From: Prevotella sp.
GTDB taxonomy: Bacteria > Bacteroidota > Bacteroidia > Bacteroidales > Bacteroidaceae
Length of the DNA stretch: 64,000 bases
Direction of reading: 5' to 3'
Assembly: GCA_016281055.1 (NCBI GenBank)
Contig: JAEEHW010000082.1
Location: 62,001-126,000 of the forward strand
Shown here: positions 6,368 to 15,636 of the stretch, one piece after another
How the letters are laid out: the number at the start of each line of letters is the position of its first letter
Numbering within the stretch: position 1 is the first letter of the stretch
Position numbers and translations under genes: made by a program
The notes under the pieces: model-generated
Seen by the model: only the letters and a program-made list of their open reading frames with translations
What the model was told of the DNA's origin: nothing
Databases searched by the model: none

Positions 6368-9184
6368 CTGGCTTTCCTGGTATCTAGTTGTAATAAAAAT
6401 GGAAAGTCGGAAGGTGAAAGCTTGTTTTTGTATGAGGTTGAGCAGATGCATCAATGTCAGCAAAAGGCAGACAACATAGGTTTTTATATTCATAAATACA
6501 GGGCAGAGAATATAGAGGATGAGCCTTCGTTAAGGTATTATCTTGTTCTTGCAGATTATTTGATGCAGGTAGGCAATCGTGCAGAGGCACGTAGGATAAT
6601 GGATAGTCTTGCAGTCGTACCCGTGACGATTACAAACAAGGATACATCTTTATGGCTTGACTATCTGTGTCATCAGGGAGAGGTAAATTACAGACGTTAT
6701 AATATTAAAGAAAATCGTGGTAAAATCCTAAACGGTTTTGATTACTTGATTCAATGCTATATACTGTCATCAAGAAAGGGGTATGACAAATACAAGGCTA
6801 TTTCTATGAAGTTGCTTAGCCAGTATCTGTTGAATGATAGTATATATACAATTATAAAACATGGAGACCCTGCAGGAATAAGATACATAAATGAGGAAAC
6901 AGTGGATGAATCATTGCTTGCAGGAAATCTTGCTGAGCGTGCATTGTGTGAATTTCTGGAAGAAAACGACAGTTATCAAACAGCGGATGCATGGCGTGTG
7001 CTTGCGGTATGCTTCTTCAGTATTGGTAATGCAGAGCGTTCTGTTGAATGTTTGCATAATGCGTTGTCAAATCCTGCTGTTGACTCATTGCCGGCGTTGA
7101 AGGCAAACATTAATCAACTTATGTCAATGTCGTACTCTGCTCTTGATGACAAGAATGCGAGTGACATGTATAGAAATGCCTATCTTGACATACAAGACAG
7201 TATAAGGCAGGATAGGAAATTAGAGGTTCGTGCCATGGAATTGAGTGATTCCATACATGATATTTGGTACAGTGTCTTGGTTGCGATGTGTATGTTTGTT
7301 GCATTGTGCCTGCTTACTGTTTTCTTGAATCACTTGCGTAAAAAGAGAGAGAAAAAGAGCCGTGCATATAATGAGGAAATAGAAAATCTTGAAGAACAGT
7401 TTGGTATTATAAAATACAAATATTCAGAAGCCCTCCGTGCTGCCATAGAACAGAGTGCCCGTATATCATTTGTCAGCAGTATGTTGCCTCTCATTGAACG
7501 TGCAAGAATTGCTGCAGAGAAAGGACAATTTGAATATGTAGGAGAGACTGCGGAATGTATTTCAAAACAGAATGAAATGCTTACCACCTGGATAAAGTTG
7601 CGTCAAGGTAGTGTGCTGCCACAAATAGAAAAGTTCTCGATACAGGATTTATTCTCAATAGTTAGGCAGAATACAGCTAATTTGGCGAATCAGGGTGTGG
7701 AGTTCGAAATAACAGAAGCGGATGCTAATGTGAAAGCAGACCGTGTACTTACCTTGTTTATCTTGAATACTGTTATTGATAATGCAAGAAAATCTCAATC
7801 AAAGCGTATTGTGGTAAACATGATCACAAATACAGACAAACAATATGCAGAGATAACAGTGACCGATGATGGCAAGGGTATGTCACCAGAAGTGGTGGAA
7901 CATCTTTTTGACAAGAAACCTATTTGTGACGGAGATGTCAATGATTACAACAAGTCTCATGGCTTTGGCCTCCAGAATTGTCGTGGTATAATTGATCGTT
8001 ACAAGAAGGTGTCGTCAGTATTCTCGGTATGTGCCATTTGGGCAAAGTCTGTATTAGGTAAGGGAACGACGATAGGTTTCAGATTACCTTTGTCGATGCT
8101 TCTTACTTTATTATTTATGGTAGGTACTTTGCCGGATGCAAGGGCAGATGTGAAAAGATATGCGGACAGTCTGTACTATTTCAATGTAGAGCGTCAGCAT
8201 GTTGAGGCGATGCAATATGCTGATTCGTGTATTGCAGCATTGAATAAAGGAGAAAAGACAGATAGTGCAACATTGTTGTCGATATATAATGAGACTGCGG
8301 TTGCAGCGTTGGCTTTGCATGATTGGAGTAAGTATTCGTTGTATAACTTTCGGTACATGTCCTTGTATCAAGATTGCACGATAGACAGAAGCCTTCCATA
8401 TTACTGCAAGCGATTGGAATCATATAAACTGATTGCAGACATCGCAATGATAATAAGTGTTGTTCTGTTGTTTGCGTTGATACCAATCTTCTGGTTTGTA
8501 TATCTGCGTCATGTTTACAGTGAAAGGAAAGACTTGTTATTACGCAGAAGTCAGACGAAGGACCAGATATCAATTTTTAGAAACAAATATTCTGCGATTC
8601 ATGTCTATAATAACATAACGGATAATCATTTGTCGAGTTTGAAACATGAAACGATGTACTATCCGTCTCGTATCCGACAGATGGTCAAGGATAATGAAAA
8701 TTTGGAGGTTCAGGAATTGACGTCAGTTGTTGGATATTATAGAGAGTTGTATTCATTACTCTTGAAACAGATGACAGGAGATGCAAAGGAAAAACTGTTG
8801 TTTCCTGTTAGAAATAAAAGTCTGTCAGAATGGTTCCATTCAGCAGAAGGTGACGTTGTGGTGAACGAAGAACTGTTGACATACCTTCTTGTGTTGCTTA
8901 AACGTCATAACAGTAACAAGAATCCGATATACTGTGTATCCAGGTATAATGAGAAATATTACAAGATAGAGGCGTCCATGACATCTTTCGATAAGTCAAT
9001 GGACGATTTGGGTGACTTGTTCTCGGTATATACATGTGATACGGATTTCCTGGTTATGCGTCAAATACTGCGTGTTACGGGAAGCGTGAGTGGTTGTTAT
9101 GGATGTGGTATAGGTGTAGAGCCTGGTATTGAGCCTCCCACGCTGTCATTTACTCTGCCATGTGCACATAAAAAAACGCTTTGA
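6341..9184 (+). CDS. Double-sensor histidine-kinase-like membrane protein (DUF5112/DUF5113-type)
   Basis: I start this gene at ATG 6341 because it opens a clean lipoprotein signal (MLALWSLFFLAFLVSSC); an upstream TTG at 6281 would destroy it. The 947-residue product appears to have a lipid anchor, a periplasmic helical TPR-like region (about 25-305), membrane segment 2 (about 309-332), and a cytoplasmic GHKL ATPase domain. That domain has an N box (NTVIDNARKS, about 476), G1 (DDGKGMS, about 507) and G2 (HGFGLQNCRG, about 538). Membrane segment 3 (about 585-602) looks like a second signal peptide. A second periplasmic region, segment 4 (about 700-722) and a cytoplasmic C-terminal domain follow. 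The region before the ATPase lacks a recognisable H-box histidine, so autophosphorylation is uncertain. The architecture resembles Bacteroidetes proteins with DUF5112 and DUF5113. The stimulus is unknown and no response regulator is adjacent. Confidence 0.7.
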   Translation: MLALWSLFFLAFLVSSCNKNGKSEGESLFLYEVEQMHQCQQKADNIGFYIHKYRAENIEDEPSLRYYLVLADYLMQVGNRAEARRIMDSLAVVPVTITNKDTSLWLDYLCHQGEVNYRRYNIKENRGKILNGFDYLIQCYILSSRKGYDKYKAISMKLLSQYLLNDSIYTIIKHGDPAGIRYINEETVDESLLAGNLAERALCEFLEENDSYQTADAWRVLAVCFFSIGNAERSVECLHNALSNPAVDSLPALKANINQLMSMSYSALDDKNASDMYRNAYLDIQDSIRQDRKLEVRAMELSDSIHDIWYSVLVAMCMFVALCLLTVFLNHLRKKREKKSRAYNEEIENLEEQFGIIKYKYSEALRAAIEQSARISFVSSMLPLIERARIAAEKGQFEYVGETAECISKQNEMLTTWIKLRQGSVLPQIEKFSIQDLFSIVRQNTANLANQGVEFEITEADANVKADRVLTLFILNTVIDNARKSQSKRIVVNMITNTDKQYAEITVTDDGKGMSPEVVEHLFDKKPICDGDVNDYNKSHGFGLQNCRGIIDRYKKVSSVFSVCAIWAKSVLGKGTTIGFRLPLSMLLTLLFMVGTLPDARADVKRYADSLYYFNVERQHVEAMQYADSCIAALNKGEKTDSATLLSIYNETAVAALALHDWSKYSLYNFRYMSLYQDCTIDRSLPYYCKRLESYKLIADIAMIISVVLLFALIPIFWFVYLRHVYSERKDLLLRRSQTKDQISIFRNKYSAIHVYNNITDNHLSSLKHETMYYPSRIRQMVKDNENLEVQELTSVVGYYRELYSLLLKQMTGDAKEKLLFPVRNKSLSEWFHSAEGDVVVNEELLTYLLVLLKRHNSNKNPIYCVSRYNEKYYKIEASMTSFDKSMDDLGDLFSVYTCDTDFLVMRQILRVTGSVSGCYGCGIGVEPGIEPPTLSFTLPCAHKKTL

Positions 9185-9185
9185 T

Positions 9186-10283
9186 ATGACACTTACAGAT
9201 ATATCCATATTAAATTATAAAAACATAACAGAAGCAGAATTAAGTTTCTCTCCCAATATCAACTGTTTCATAGGTGACAATGGTGAGGGAAAGACCAATC
9301 TTCTGGATGCTATATATTTCCTATCGTTCACCCATTCAATGTTTTCAAACATTGATTCGCAAATGATGCGCCATGGTTCGGAATTCTTTATGCTGAAAGG
9401 ACATTATTTGCATGATGATGGAGAAACGACGGAAAATATCTGTGCCAGCATGAAACGCGGCGTGAAGAAACAGTTCAAGCGTAATGACAAATTGTATAAA
9501 CGTATGGCTGAGCATATAGGGCTCATTCCGCTTATAATTGTTTCGCCAGATGACGTGATGCTCGTAAACGGTGGAAGTGAAGAACGTCGTCGGTTGTTGG
9601 ACATCGTGATATCACAGTATGATAACGCATATATTGATTATCTCGTAAGATACAACAAGGCGCTTCAGCAACGCAATGCTCTATTGAAGATGGAGGAAGA
9701 ACCTGACGTGTCATTGATGGAGTTGTGGGAGGAGGAGATGGCTCAGAATGGTGAAGAGATATATCGCAGGCGTAATGAATTCGTTGAAAGGTTTATTCCT
9801 GTATTTAATGAGATATATTCACGTATCAGTGGAAGTAAGGAAAAAGTGTCCTTGCGTTATGTCTCTCATTGTCAGCGTGGACCACTGATTGATGTCATAC
9901 AGCGTGACCGCGTCCGTGACCGTGCAGTCGGTTATTCGTTGCATGGCATACATCGTGATGACATGGAGATGTTGATAGGTGAATATCCTATGAAACGTGA
10001 GGGGAGCCAGGGGCAAACAAAGACATACGTGATATCATTGAAACTGGCGCAGTTTGACTTCCTTAAGCGAACAATAAGTAAAACCACGCCTCTGCTTCTG
10101 TTGGACGATATATTCGACAAACTTGACAGACAGCGAGTGGAGAGTATCATTGGAATGGTGAGTGGTGACGCCTTTGGGCAGATATTCATTACCGACACCA
10201 ATAGGGAACACTTAGACCGCATACTTGCAGAGTCACGTTCAGATTATAAGATTTTCAAAGTTAATAATGGGGAATTTAGTTGA
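9186..10283 (+). CDS. recF: DNA replication and repair protein RecF
   Basis: The product has 365 residues from ATG 9186, one base after the previous stop. An upstream in-frame ATG at 9129 would overlap the sensor gene and add a tail foreign to RecF. Walker A is GDNGEGKTN (about 31-39), the family signature GSEERRRLLD is near residue 129, and Walker B is LLLLDDIFDKLD (about 303-314). RecF binds gapped DNA with RecO and RecR and helps load RecA during gap repair. It is followed directly by the DUF721 gene, a common Bacteroidetes pairing. Confidence 0.95.
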   Translation: MTLTDISILNYKNITEAELSFSPNINCFIGDNGEGKTNLLDAIYFLSFTHSMFSNIDSQMMRHGSEFFMLKGHYLHDDGETTENICASMKRGVKKQFKRNDKLYKRMAEHIGLIPLIIVSPDDVMLVNGGSEERRRLLDIVISQYDNAYIDYLVRYNKALQQRNALLKMEEEPDVSLMELWEEEMAQNGEEIYRRRNEFVERFIPVFNEIYSRISGSKEKVSLRYVSHCQRGPLIDVIQRDRVRDRAVGYSLHGIHRDDMEMLIGEYPMKREGSQGQTKTYVISLKLAQFDFLKRTISKTTPLLLLDDIFDKLDRQRVESIIGMVSGDAFGQIFITDTNREHLDRILAESRSDYKIFKVNNGEFS

Positions 10284-10288
10284 TAAAT

Positions 10289-10579
10289 ATGTTTAGAAAA
10301 CATCCTCGTGACATATCAGATGTACTATGGGCTTTTCTACGGGCAAATGGTCTGGAGACTCCTTTGATGCAGCATCGACTCATTGATGCGTGGGATGTCG
10401 TCGCAGGGCCTGTAGTGCAAAAATATACGGAAGAGAAGTCAATACGGAACCAGACATTATGGGTAAAGATAGGCAGCCCGGCTCTTCGCTCAGAATTACA
10501 GATGCGTCGTACGGAATTAGTTGCAGAATTGAATGAGAAAGTTGGTTCGCAGGTGATAACAGACATAAGGATATACTAA
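10289..10579 (+). CDS. DUF721 (DciA-like) protein
   Basis: The product has 96 residues from ATG 10289, five bases after the recF stop. A TTG nine bases earlier is less likely. The sequence has the DUF721 layout: an N-terminal helical part, WDVVAGPVVQKYTEE, then LWVKIGSPALRSELQMR and a C-terminal VTDIRI-like strand. DUF721 includes DciA, which in other bacteria helps load the replicative helicase DnaB. Whether this short Bacteroidetes version does so is not established. Adjacency to recF suggests a role in DNA metabolism. Confidence 0.85.
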   Translation: MFRKHPRDISDVLWAFLRANGLETPLMQHRLIDAWDVVAGPVVQKYTEEKSIRNQTLWVKIGSPALRSELQMRRTELVAELNEKVGSQVITDIRIY

Positions 10580-10602
10580 CCCGCAGTCTTCCCTCTTTTT
10601 GT

Positions 10603-10992
10603 TCAGAATGACACCTGTACAAGGATGTCCTTTGGATTCTTTTCCGAACGGCAGAGGTAGATGAAATGGAAATTAGCTTCCACATAGGGCTTCATACTTG
10701 TGGATTCGCGTACTGATGCTGTCAGGATATTTTCAATCTTCTTTTGGTTCGTAGCAATAATTTCTTTGTCATCCAGAATGTCTCCGAAGGTACAGTGATA
10801 AACAAATGTCCTTGTCTGTATGTCAAACGTGACGCTGTCGGTGCGTATGTAATTGACAAATGGGGTAGGGCAGAATTTCCTTGTGTAGTTGTGAGCATCG
10901 CGTTCTGCACGTTCCTCCATTGACTCCTGACATGAGCAGAAACAGATGAGGAGTAATGATAAAATTGATATAAAATAAGTTTTCTTAGGCAT
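10603..10992 (-). CDS. Hypothetical small lipoprotein
   Basis: Minus-strand gene convergent with the DUF721 gene. Started at 10992, the product has 129 residues with a lipoprotein signal ending in the lipobox CFCSC (about residues 17-21). A longer start at 11025 would bury the signal and is rejected. The mature part contains EERAERDAHNYTRKFCPTP and an alternating beta-like C-terminus, with two further cysteines. I do not recognise a named family. It may be an outer-membrane-attached protein facing the periplasm. Confidence 0.7.
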   Translation of the reverse strand: MPKKTYFISILSLLLICFCSCQESMEERAERDAHNYTRKFCPTPFVNYIRTDSVTFDIQTRTFVYHCTFGDILDDKEIIATNQKKIENILTASVRESTSMKPYVEANFHFIYLCRSEKNPKDILVQVSF

Positions 10993-11081
10993 TAATGTTC
11001 TGATTTTGTAATTTCGTGAATGCAAAATTACTGTTTTTTTCCAACAAATACAATAAAAAAAGCAAAAAAGTATTGTTTTGC

Positions 11082-11112
11082 TTGTGTAATATCAAAAAAA
11101 AAGCTATCTTTG
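11082..11112 (+). promoter_or_regulatory. Promoter of lepA
   Basis: TTG at 11082-11084, a 20-bp spacer and TATCTTTG at 11105-11112, 25 bp before the lepA ATG. Confidence 0.65.
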
Positions 11113-11137
11113 CACAATACAAAATATAAATCCTTTA

Positions 11138-12919
11138 ATGAACAACATACGTAACTTCTGTATTATTGCCCACATAGACCACGGAAAGAGCACTATCGCC
11201 GACAGACTGTTGGAATACACCAAGACTATTCAGATAACAGAGGGGCAGATGCTCGATGATATGGATCTTGAGAAAGAGCGTGGCATAACAATCAAGAGTC
11301 ATGCCATACAGATGGAATATGAGAAGGATGGAGAGAAATACATATTGAATCTGATAGACACTCCAGGACATGTTGATTTCTCATACGAGGTCAGTCGCAG
11401 CATTGCGGCCTGTGAGGGTGCGGTTTTGGTGGTCGATGCAACTCAGGGAGTGCAGGCGCAGACCATCTCGAATCTTTATATGGCCATAGAGCATGACCTT
11501 GAGATTATACCGGTCATCAACAAGATAGACATGCCGGCGGCACATCCTGATGAGGTGGAAGATGAGATAGTAGAACTCATTGGTTGTAAGCCAGAGGAGA
11601 TAATACGTGCCAGCGGAAAGACAGGTGAGGGCGTGCAGGAGATTCTTGATGCCGTAGTGGAGCGAATACCTGCTCCAAAAGGTGATACCAAGGCTCCGTT
11701 GCAGGCTTTGATATTTGATTCTGTATTCAACAGCTTCCGTGGTATCATTGCCTATTTCAAGATACAAAACGGCTCCATAAAGAAGGGAGACAAGGTGAAA
11801 TTCTTCAACACCGGTATGGAGTATGATGCTGACGAGATTGGCATATTGAAGATGGACATGGTGCCGAAGAAAGAAATGTCAACCGGTGAGGTTGGATACA
11901 TCATTTCGGGTATCAAGGATGCCAAGGAGGTGAAGGTGGGCGACACCATAACTCACATAGAGCATCCATGCGATAAAGCAATATCGGGTTTCCAGGAGGT
12001 AAAGCCAATGGTCTTTGCCGGTGTTTATCCAATAGATCCTGCAGACTATGAAAACCTGCGTGCATCGCTGGAGAAACTGCAGCTTAACGATGCGTCGTTG
12101 ACTTTCATGCCAGAGTCATCGGTAGCTCTCGGCTTCGGCTTCCGCTGCGGATTCCTGGGATTGCTCCACATGGAGATAGTGCAGGAACGTCTTGATCGTG
12201 AGTTCAACATGGATGTGATTACCACGGTACCTAACGTGTCGTATATGGTATATGACAAGCAGGGCAATGCAAAAGAAGTGCATAATCCCTCGGGGCTGCC
12301 GGAGCAAACCATGATAGATCACATTGAGGAACCTTACATACGTGCCACCATCATTACCGATGCAAACTATATCGGAGGCATAATGAAACTGTGTCTTGAC
12401 AAGCGTGGTGAACTGATAAACCAGGAGTATGTGAGCGGTAACCGCGTGGAATTGCATTTCTACATACCGCTTGGTGAGATAGTGATTGACTTCTATGATA
12501 AACTGAAGTCTATATCCAAGGGATACGCTTCGTTCGATTATCACATCGACTCGTTCCGCCCTTCTAAACTCGCCAAACTTGACATACTGCTCAATGGTGA
12601 ACCTGTTGATGCTCTTTCAACGCTGACGCACAACGATAATGCGGTGACATTCGGCCGTCGTATGTGTGAGAAACTGAAAGAACTCATACCGCGTCAGCAG
12701 TTCGACATAGCCATACAGGCAGCTATCGGTGCAAAGATTATTGCTCGCGAGACTATCAAGTGCGTGCGCAAGGATGTAACTGCGAAATGTTATGGTGGCG
12801 ACGTTAGTCGAAAGCGCAAGTTGCTTGAGAAGCAGAAGAAAGGCAAAAAACGTATGAAACAGATTGGCAATGTTGAGGTGCCGCAGAAAGCGTTCCTCGC
12901 AGTGTTGAAATTAGATTAA
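11138..12919 (+). CDS. lepA: Elongation factor 4 (LepA), ribosomal back-translocase GTPase
   Basis: The 593-residue product is a normal full-length LepA. G1 is AHIDHGKST (about 10-18), G3 is DTPGHVDF (about 75) and G4 is NKID (about 129). EF-G-like domains follow, and the LepA-specific C-terminal domain ends [21 protein letters not shown]. It is a translation factor that acts on stalled or mis-translocated ribosomes under stress, in the cytoplasm and membrane periphery. The start codon lies 25 bp after a good promoter. The following Crp-like gene is 27 bp downstream and may be co-transcribed. Confidence 0.97.
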   Translation: MNNIRNFCIIAHIDHGKSTIADRLLEYTKTIQITEGQMLDDMDLEKERGITIKSHAIQMEYEKDGEKYILNLIDTPGHVDFSYEVSRSIAACEGAVLVVDATQGVQAQTISNLYMAIEHDLEIIPVINKIDMPAAHPDEVEDEIVELIGCKPEEIIRASGKTGEGVQEILDAVVERIPAPKGDTKAPLQALIFDSVFNSFRGIIAYFKIQNGSIKKGDKVKFFNTGMEYDADEIGILKMDMVPKKEMSTGEVGYIISGIKDAKEVKVGDTITHIEHPCDKAISGFQEVKPMVFAGVYPIDPADYENLRASLEKLQLNDASLTFMPESSVALGFGFRCGFLGLLHMEIVQERLDREFNMDVITTVPNVSYMVYDKQGNAKEVHNPSGLPEQTMIDHIEEPYIRATIITDANYIGGIMKLCLDKRGELINQEYVSGNRVELHFYIPLGEIVIDFYDKLKSISKGYASFDYHIDSFRPSKLAKLDILLNGEPVDALSTLTHNDNAVTFGRRMCEKLKELIPRQQFDIAIQAAIGAKIIARETIKCVRKDVTAKCYGGDVSRKRKLLEKQKKGKKRMKQIGNVEVPQKAFLAVLKLD

Positions 12920-12946
12920 TCCCAACCTTAAATAAATTAAGAAGAG

Positions 12947-13543
12947 ATGAAAGACCTGACAATTCCCATCAGGGACGTAGCACGCGAACTGGCACGTCGG
13001 TTCAGCACTATGACCTATGAAGAACTCGACGTGCTTGAAGGTATCATACAGCCCATGAAATTCGTAAAGGGCGAGAAGATACTGAAAGAGGGCGAAGTGA
13101 GCAAGTACATATATTTCCTCTATCAGGGACTCATACGCCAGTATTATTTCAAGAACAACAAAGAGATGACTAGCCATCTTGGTGTTGATGGCAGTATGTT
13201 TATGAGTGTAGAGAGTTTGTTCAAGGAAGCTCCATCGCAGGAAACCATCGAAGCTCTTGAGCCGTGTTATGTATATGCCCTGCCTAAGAAACGCCTTGAG
13301 GAGATTGCGTTACACAATCAGAACATTCAGATACTATATCGCAAAATACTTGAGGGTCAGTTGATTGAGGCGCAGGTACATGCCGACCTCGTACGCTTCG
13401 AGACTGCACAGGACCGTTATCGCCGCATCTGTCGTCAGATGCCGAAGGTGGTACTTCGTGCTCCGTTGGTATATATTGCCAGCTATTTGCAGATGACACC
13501 AGAAACGTTGAGCCGTGTACGCTCATCGACACTTATTGATTAA
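12947..13543 (+). CDS. Crp/Fnr-type transcriptional regulator
   Basis: The 198-residue product has an N-terminal cyclic-nucleotide-binding-like beta roll (about 20-120, with KFVKGEKILKEGEVSKYIYF and GLIRQYY) and a short C-terminal helix-turn-helix (about 160-195, VYIASYLQMTPETLSRVRS). This is the common Bacteroidetes architecture in which the ligand pocket is degenerate, so cAMP binding should not be assumed. Targets are unknown. It follows lepA by 27 bp and is followed by an AT-rich inverted repeat that may end the transcript. Confidence 0.85.
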   Translation: MKDLTIPIRDVARELARRFSTMTYEELDVLEGIIQPMKFVKGEKILKEGEVSKYIYFLYQGLIRQYYFKNNKEMTSHLGVDGSMFMSVESLFKEAPSQETIEALEPCYVYALPKKRLEEIALHNQNIQILYRKILEGQLIEAQVHADLVRFETAQDRYRRICRQMPKVVLRAPLVYIASYLQMTPETLSRVRSSTLID

Positions 13544-13546
13544 TTC

Positions 13547-13625
13547 ACAATTCATAATTCATAATGCATAATTGCCATTCAGTTATGGCTCAGTTATGGA
13601 TTATGAATTTTTAATTTTGAATTGT
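13547..13625. repeat. AT-rich imperfect inverted repeat between the Crp-like gene and mazG
   Basis: The left arm has repeated AATTCATAATTC words (13547-13575). The right arm carries the complement (13597-13625, ATTATGAATT...GAATTG). It can fold into one long weak hairpin and fills almost the whole gap. It may act as a transcript end. Confidence 0.6.
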
Positions 13626-13636
13626 AAAAAATAAAA

Positions 13637-14428
13637 ATGCATACAAGGGAAGAAACACTTAAAGCTTTCTCGCGACTTCTCGACATACAGGATGAGTTGC
13701 GGGAGAAATGTCCTTGGGACCATAAACAGACGAACAGTTCGTTGCGTCCACATACAATAGAAGAGGCTCATGAACTCTGTGATGCCATTATGGATGACGA
13801 CCCGGTAGAGATACAAAAGGAAATGGGTGATGTCATGGAACACCTTGTGTTCTATGCTATGATAGGACGTGAGCAGGGGCGTTTCGACATGTGTGACGTG
13901 CTGACGAAGGAGGCAGACAAACTGGTGTTCCGCCATCCGCATATATATGGTGATGCTTCTGCATCCAATTCTGAGGATGTCAGCAAGATATGGGAACAGG
14001 TGAAGCAAAAGGAAAAAGACGGAAACAAAACCGTCTTGTCAGGTGTGCCTCGTTCTCTTCCGTCGCTCATCAAGGCATACAGAATACAGGACAAGGCCCG
14101 CAACGTAGGGTTTGACTGGGACAAGCGCGAGGATGTTTGGGACAAGGTCTTTGAGGAAATAGGCGAGTTGAAGGCCGAACTGGAGCGTGGCGACCGTGAG
14201 GCGTCAGAAAAAGAACTCGGCGATGTGCTGTTCTCGCTTGTCAATGCTGCACGACTTTACCATATTAATCCTGACACTGCCCTTGAGCGCACCAACCGCA
14301 AGTTCATAAGCCGCTTTACATACGTAGAGCAGAAAGCCAAGGAACAGGGACGTGAATTGAAAGACATGACCCTTGCAGAGATGGATGAATTGTGGAATGA
14401 AGCGAAACGATGCTCTCAATCAGAGTGA
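13637..14428 (+). CDS. mazG: Nucleoside triphosphate pyrophosphohydrolase MazG
   Basis: The 263-residue product has two MazG domains. The first has CPWDHKQTNSSLRPHTIEEA (about 25-45), EEAHELCDAI and the downstream EMGDVMEHL metal site. The second has EEIGELKAEL (about 173-182) and EKELGDVLFSL (about 192-202). The enzyme hydrolyses NTPs to NMP and pyrophosphate, cleaning abnormal nucleotides and affecting (p)ppGpp levels in other bacteria. Metal-binding glutamates are present in both domains. Length matches E. coli MazG. Confidence 0.95.
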   Translation: MHTREETLKAFSRLLDIQDELREKCPWDHKQTNSSLRPHTIEEAHELCDAIMDDDPVEIQKEMGDVMEHLVFYAMIGREQGRFDMCDVLTKEADKLVFRHPHIYGDASASNSEDVSKIWEQVKQKEKDGNKTVLSGVPRSLPSLIKAYRIQDKARNVGFDWDKREDVWDKVFEEIGELKAELERGDREASEKELGDVLFSLVNAARLYHINPDTALERTNRKFISRFTYVEQKAKEQGRELKDMTLAEMDELWNEAKRCSQSE

Positions 14429-14532
14429 AATAAATAGAGAGGAAAGTGATGAATTCAGTACGGATGTAGTTTGCGGAATCCGACATTTAGGCAAATGTTA
14501 AAAATGTAAAGTTTTCTTAAATCGTAGTAAAA

Positions 14533-14583
14533 GCTATCCAAATACCATGTAAAAGCTATCGTATTACAGTGCTATCTGATAGC
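14533..14583. repeat. Cluster of GCTATC words downstream of mazG
   Basis: GCTATC occurs at 14533, 14555 and 14571 and its complement GATAGC at 14578. The first two sit in the longer word AAAAGCTATC (or TAAAAGCTATC). It lies in the roughly 500-bp gap between mazG and the lipocalin-like gene, in which I see no coding potential beyond this cluster, the hairpin at 14617-14664 and the promoter at 14859-14889. Confidence 0.5.
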
Positions 14584-14616
14584 TATTACATTGTGATATG
14601 GCTGCTTTTACAACAT

Positions 14617-14664
14617 AAAAAGGCACGTTTTAAGTACCAATTGTGGACTAAAACGTGCCTTTTT
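14617..14664. terminator. Strong hairpin with T run, terminator-like
   Basis: Near-perfect stem with arms AAAGGCACGTTTTA and TAAAACGTGCCTTT around a 16-nt loop. A-rich before and T-rich after, it could end transcripts from either side. It lies about 190 bp past mazG. Confidence 0.7.
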
Positions 14665-14858
14665 TGCTTTTTCTTCAAATTTCAGAAAATATCCGACTCC
14701 ATATTTCGCATTTTAAGACTATTTTTAGAGGGGGAACCCCTTTTCTGGACATCATGTCCATCCACTATGTTTTACCTGCCTTAAAATGAGTTTTCTAAAT
14801 AGTGGTGATTTAGAAAAAAACGCATATCCCAAAAATCCATAGAAAAAGACTTATTTCC

Positions 14859-14889
14859 TTTGCAGTTTCAGAAAAAGTTCGTATCTTTG
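14859..14889 (+). promoter_or_regulatory. Promoter of the lipocalin-like gene
   Basis: TTTG at 14859-14862, a 19-bp spacer, TATCTTTG at 14882-14889, 35 bp before ATG 14925. Confidence 0.7.
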
Positions 14890-14924
14890 CACTCACAAAT
14901 CAATCATACTAATCTGAAGTGAGA

Positions 14925-15485
14925 ATGAAAAGAAATTTTACACTATCTGTGTTGCAGCTGTTCGCTGCGGCATTGCTTATGGTCGGCTGTAATGGAAAGA
15001 CAGACAATGCAAAAGGCGAGAATGCAGACTCTATGATGACTTTTGTGTCTGACACAGCATTGTATGGAACGGTAGGCGAGGGCACTACTATGCATGTGCT
15101 TGAACTGAAAACTGACGGTGGCAAGACATTGTCGTTTGAAATGAATACCGACGAAGAGTCGGCAGTGCAGGGTGGAGTGTTCGCTGGGGATAAGGTGACA
15201 CTTACATTCACCGAGAATGAAAATGGTGAGAAGTTCATCATCCGTATGGTGAACCTTACTTCGTTGTTGGGAAAGTGGACATCGCTCGACCGCAATTTCA
15301 AGATACAAGAAGACGGAGCAGTGGAAAGTGAAGGTACGGCAGAAACGCACCCATACACGCAATGGTCGATGTCAAACGCGCAACTGATACTGAATGCTGA
15401 CACCTTCGATGTGGTGTCGCTTGGTCCTGACAGTATGTCGCTTGAGAATGACAAAGGTATCTTTGTGTATAAAAGACAGAAGTAG
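14925..15485 (+). CDS. Lipocalin-like lipoprotein
   Basis: The product has 186 residues from ATG 14925; a GTG two codons earlier is less likely. It has a lipoprotein signal with lipobox MVGC near residues 19-22, then a short low-complexity linker. The first beta-rich part looks like a small OB- or NlpE-like barrel (about 35-105). The C-terminal part reads LLGKWTSLDRNFKIQEDGAVES and ends GIFVYKRQ, the pattern of lipocalin-like domains in Bacteroidetes. The likely location is an outer- or inner-membrane-anchored periplasmic protein. Function is unknown. It has its own promoter and precedes the arabinose locus by 150 bp. Confidence 0.7.
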   Translation: MKRNFTLSVLQLFAAALLMVGCNGKTDNAKGENADSMMTFVSDTALYGTVGEGTTMHVLELKTDGGKTLSFEMNTDEESAVQGGVFAGDKVTLTFTENENGEKFIIRMVNLTSLLGKWTSLDRNFKIQEDGAVESEGTAETHPYTQWSMSNAQLILNADTFDVVSLGPDSMSLENDKGIFVYKRQK

Positions 15486-15636
15486 AGCATAGGGAAATTT
15501 GTTTAGTGTGGTTTGCAATTTGAGGAAAAATTGTGCGTAAACGAAAAAAACACTAAGAAAAATTGTCCTATGTCAAAAAATAATGTTAACTTTACGTCCG
15601 TTTTTGACCAAACAATTATTTAAAATATACTAACTG

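Noticed and set aside
8096-8160. Frameshift or gene boundary inside the double-sensor gene
   Set aside because: The internal signal-peptide-like segment suggested two genes, but the frame is continuous without a stop and there is no intergenic gap, so a fusion is the simpler reading.
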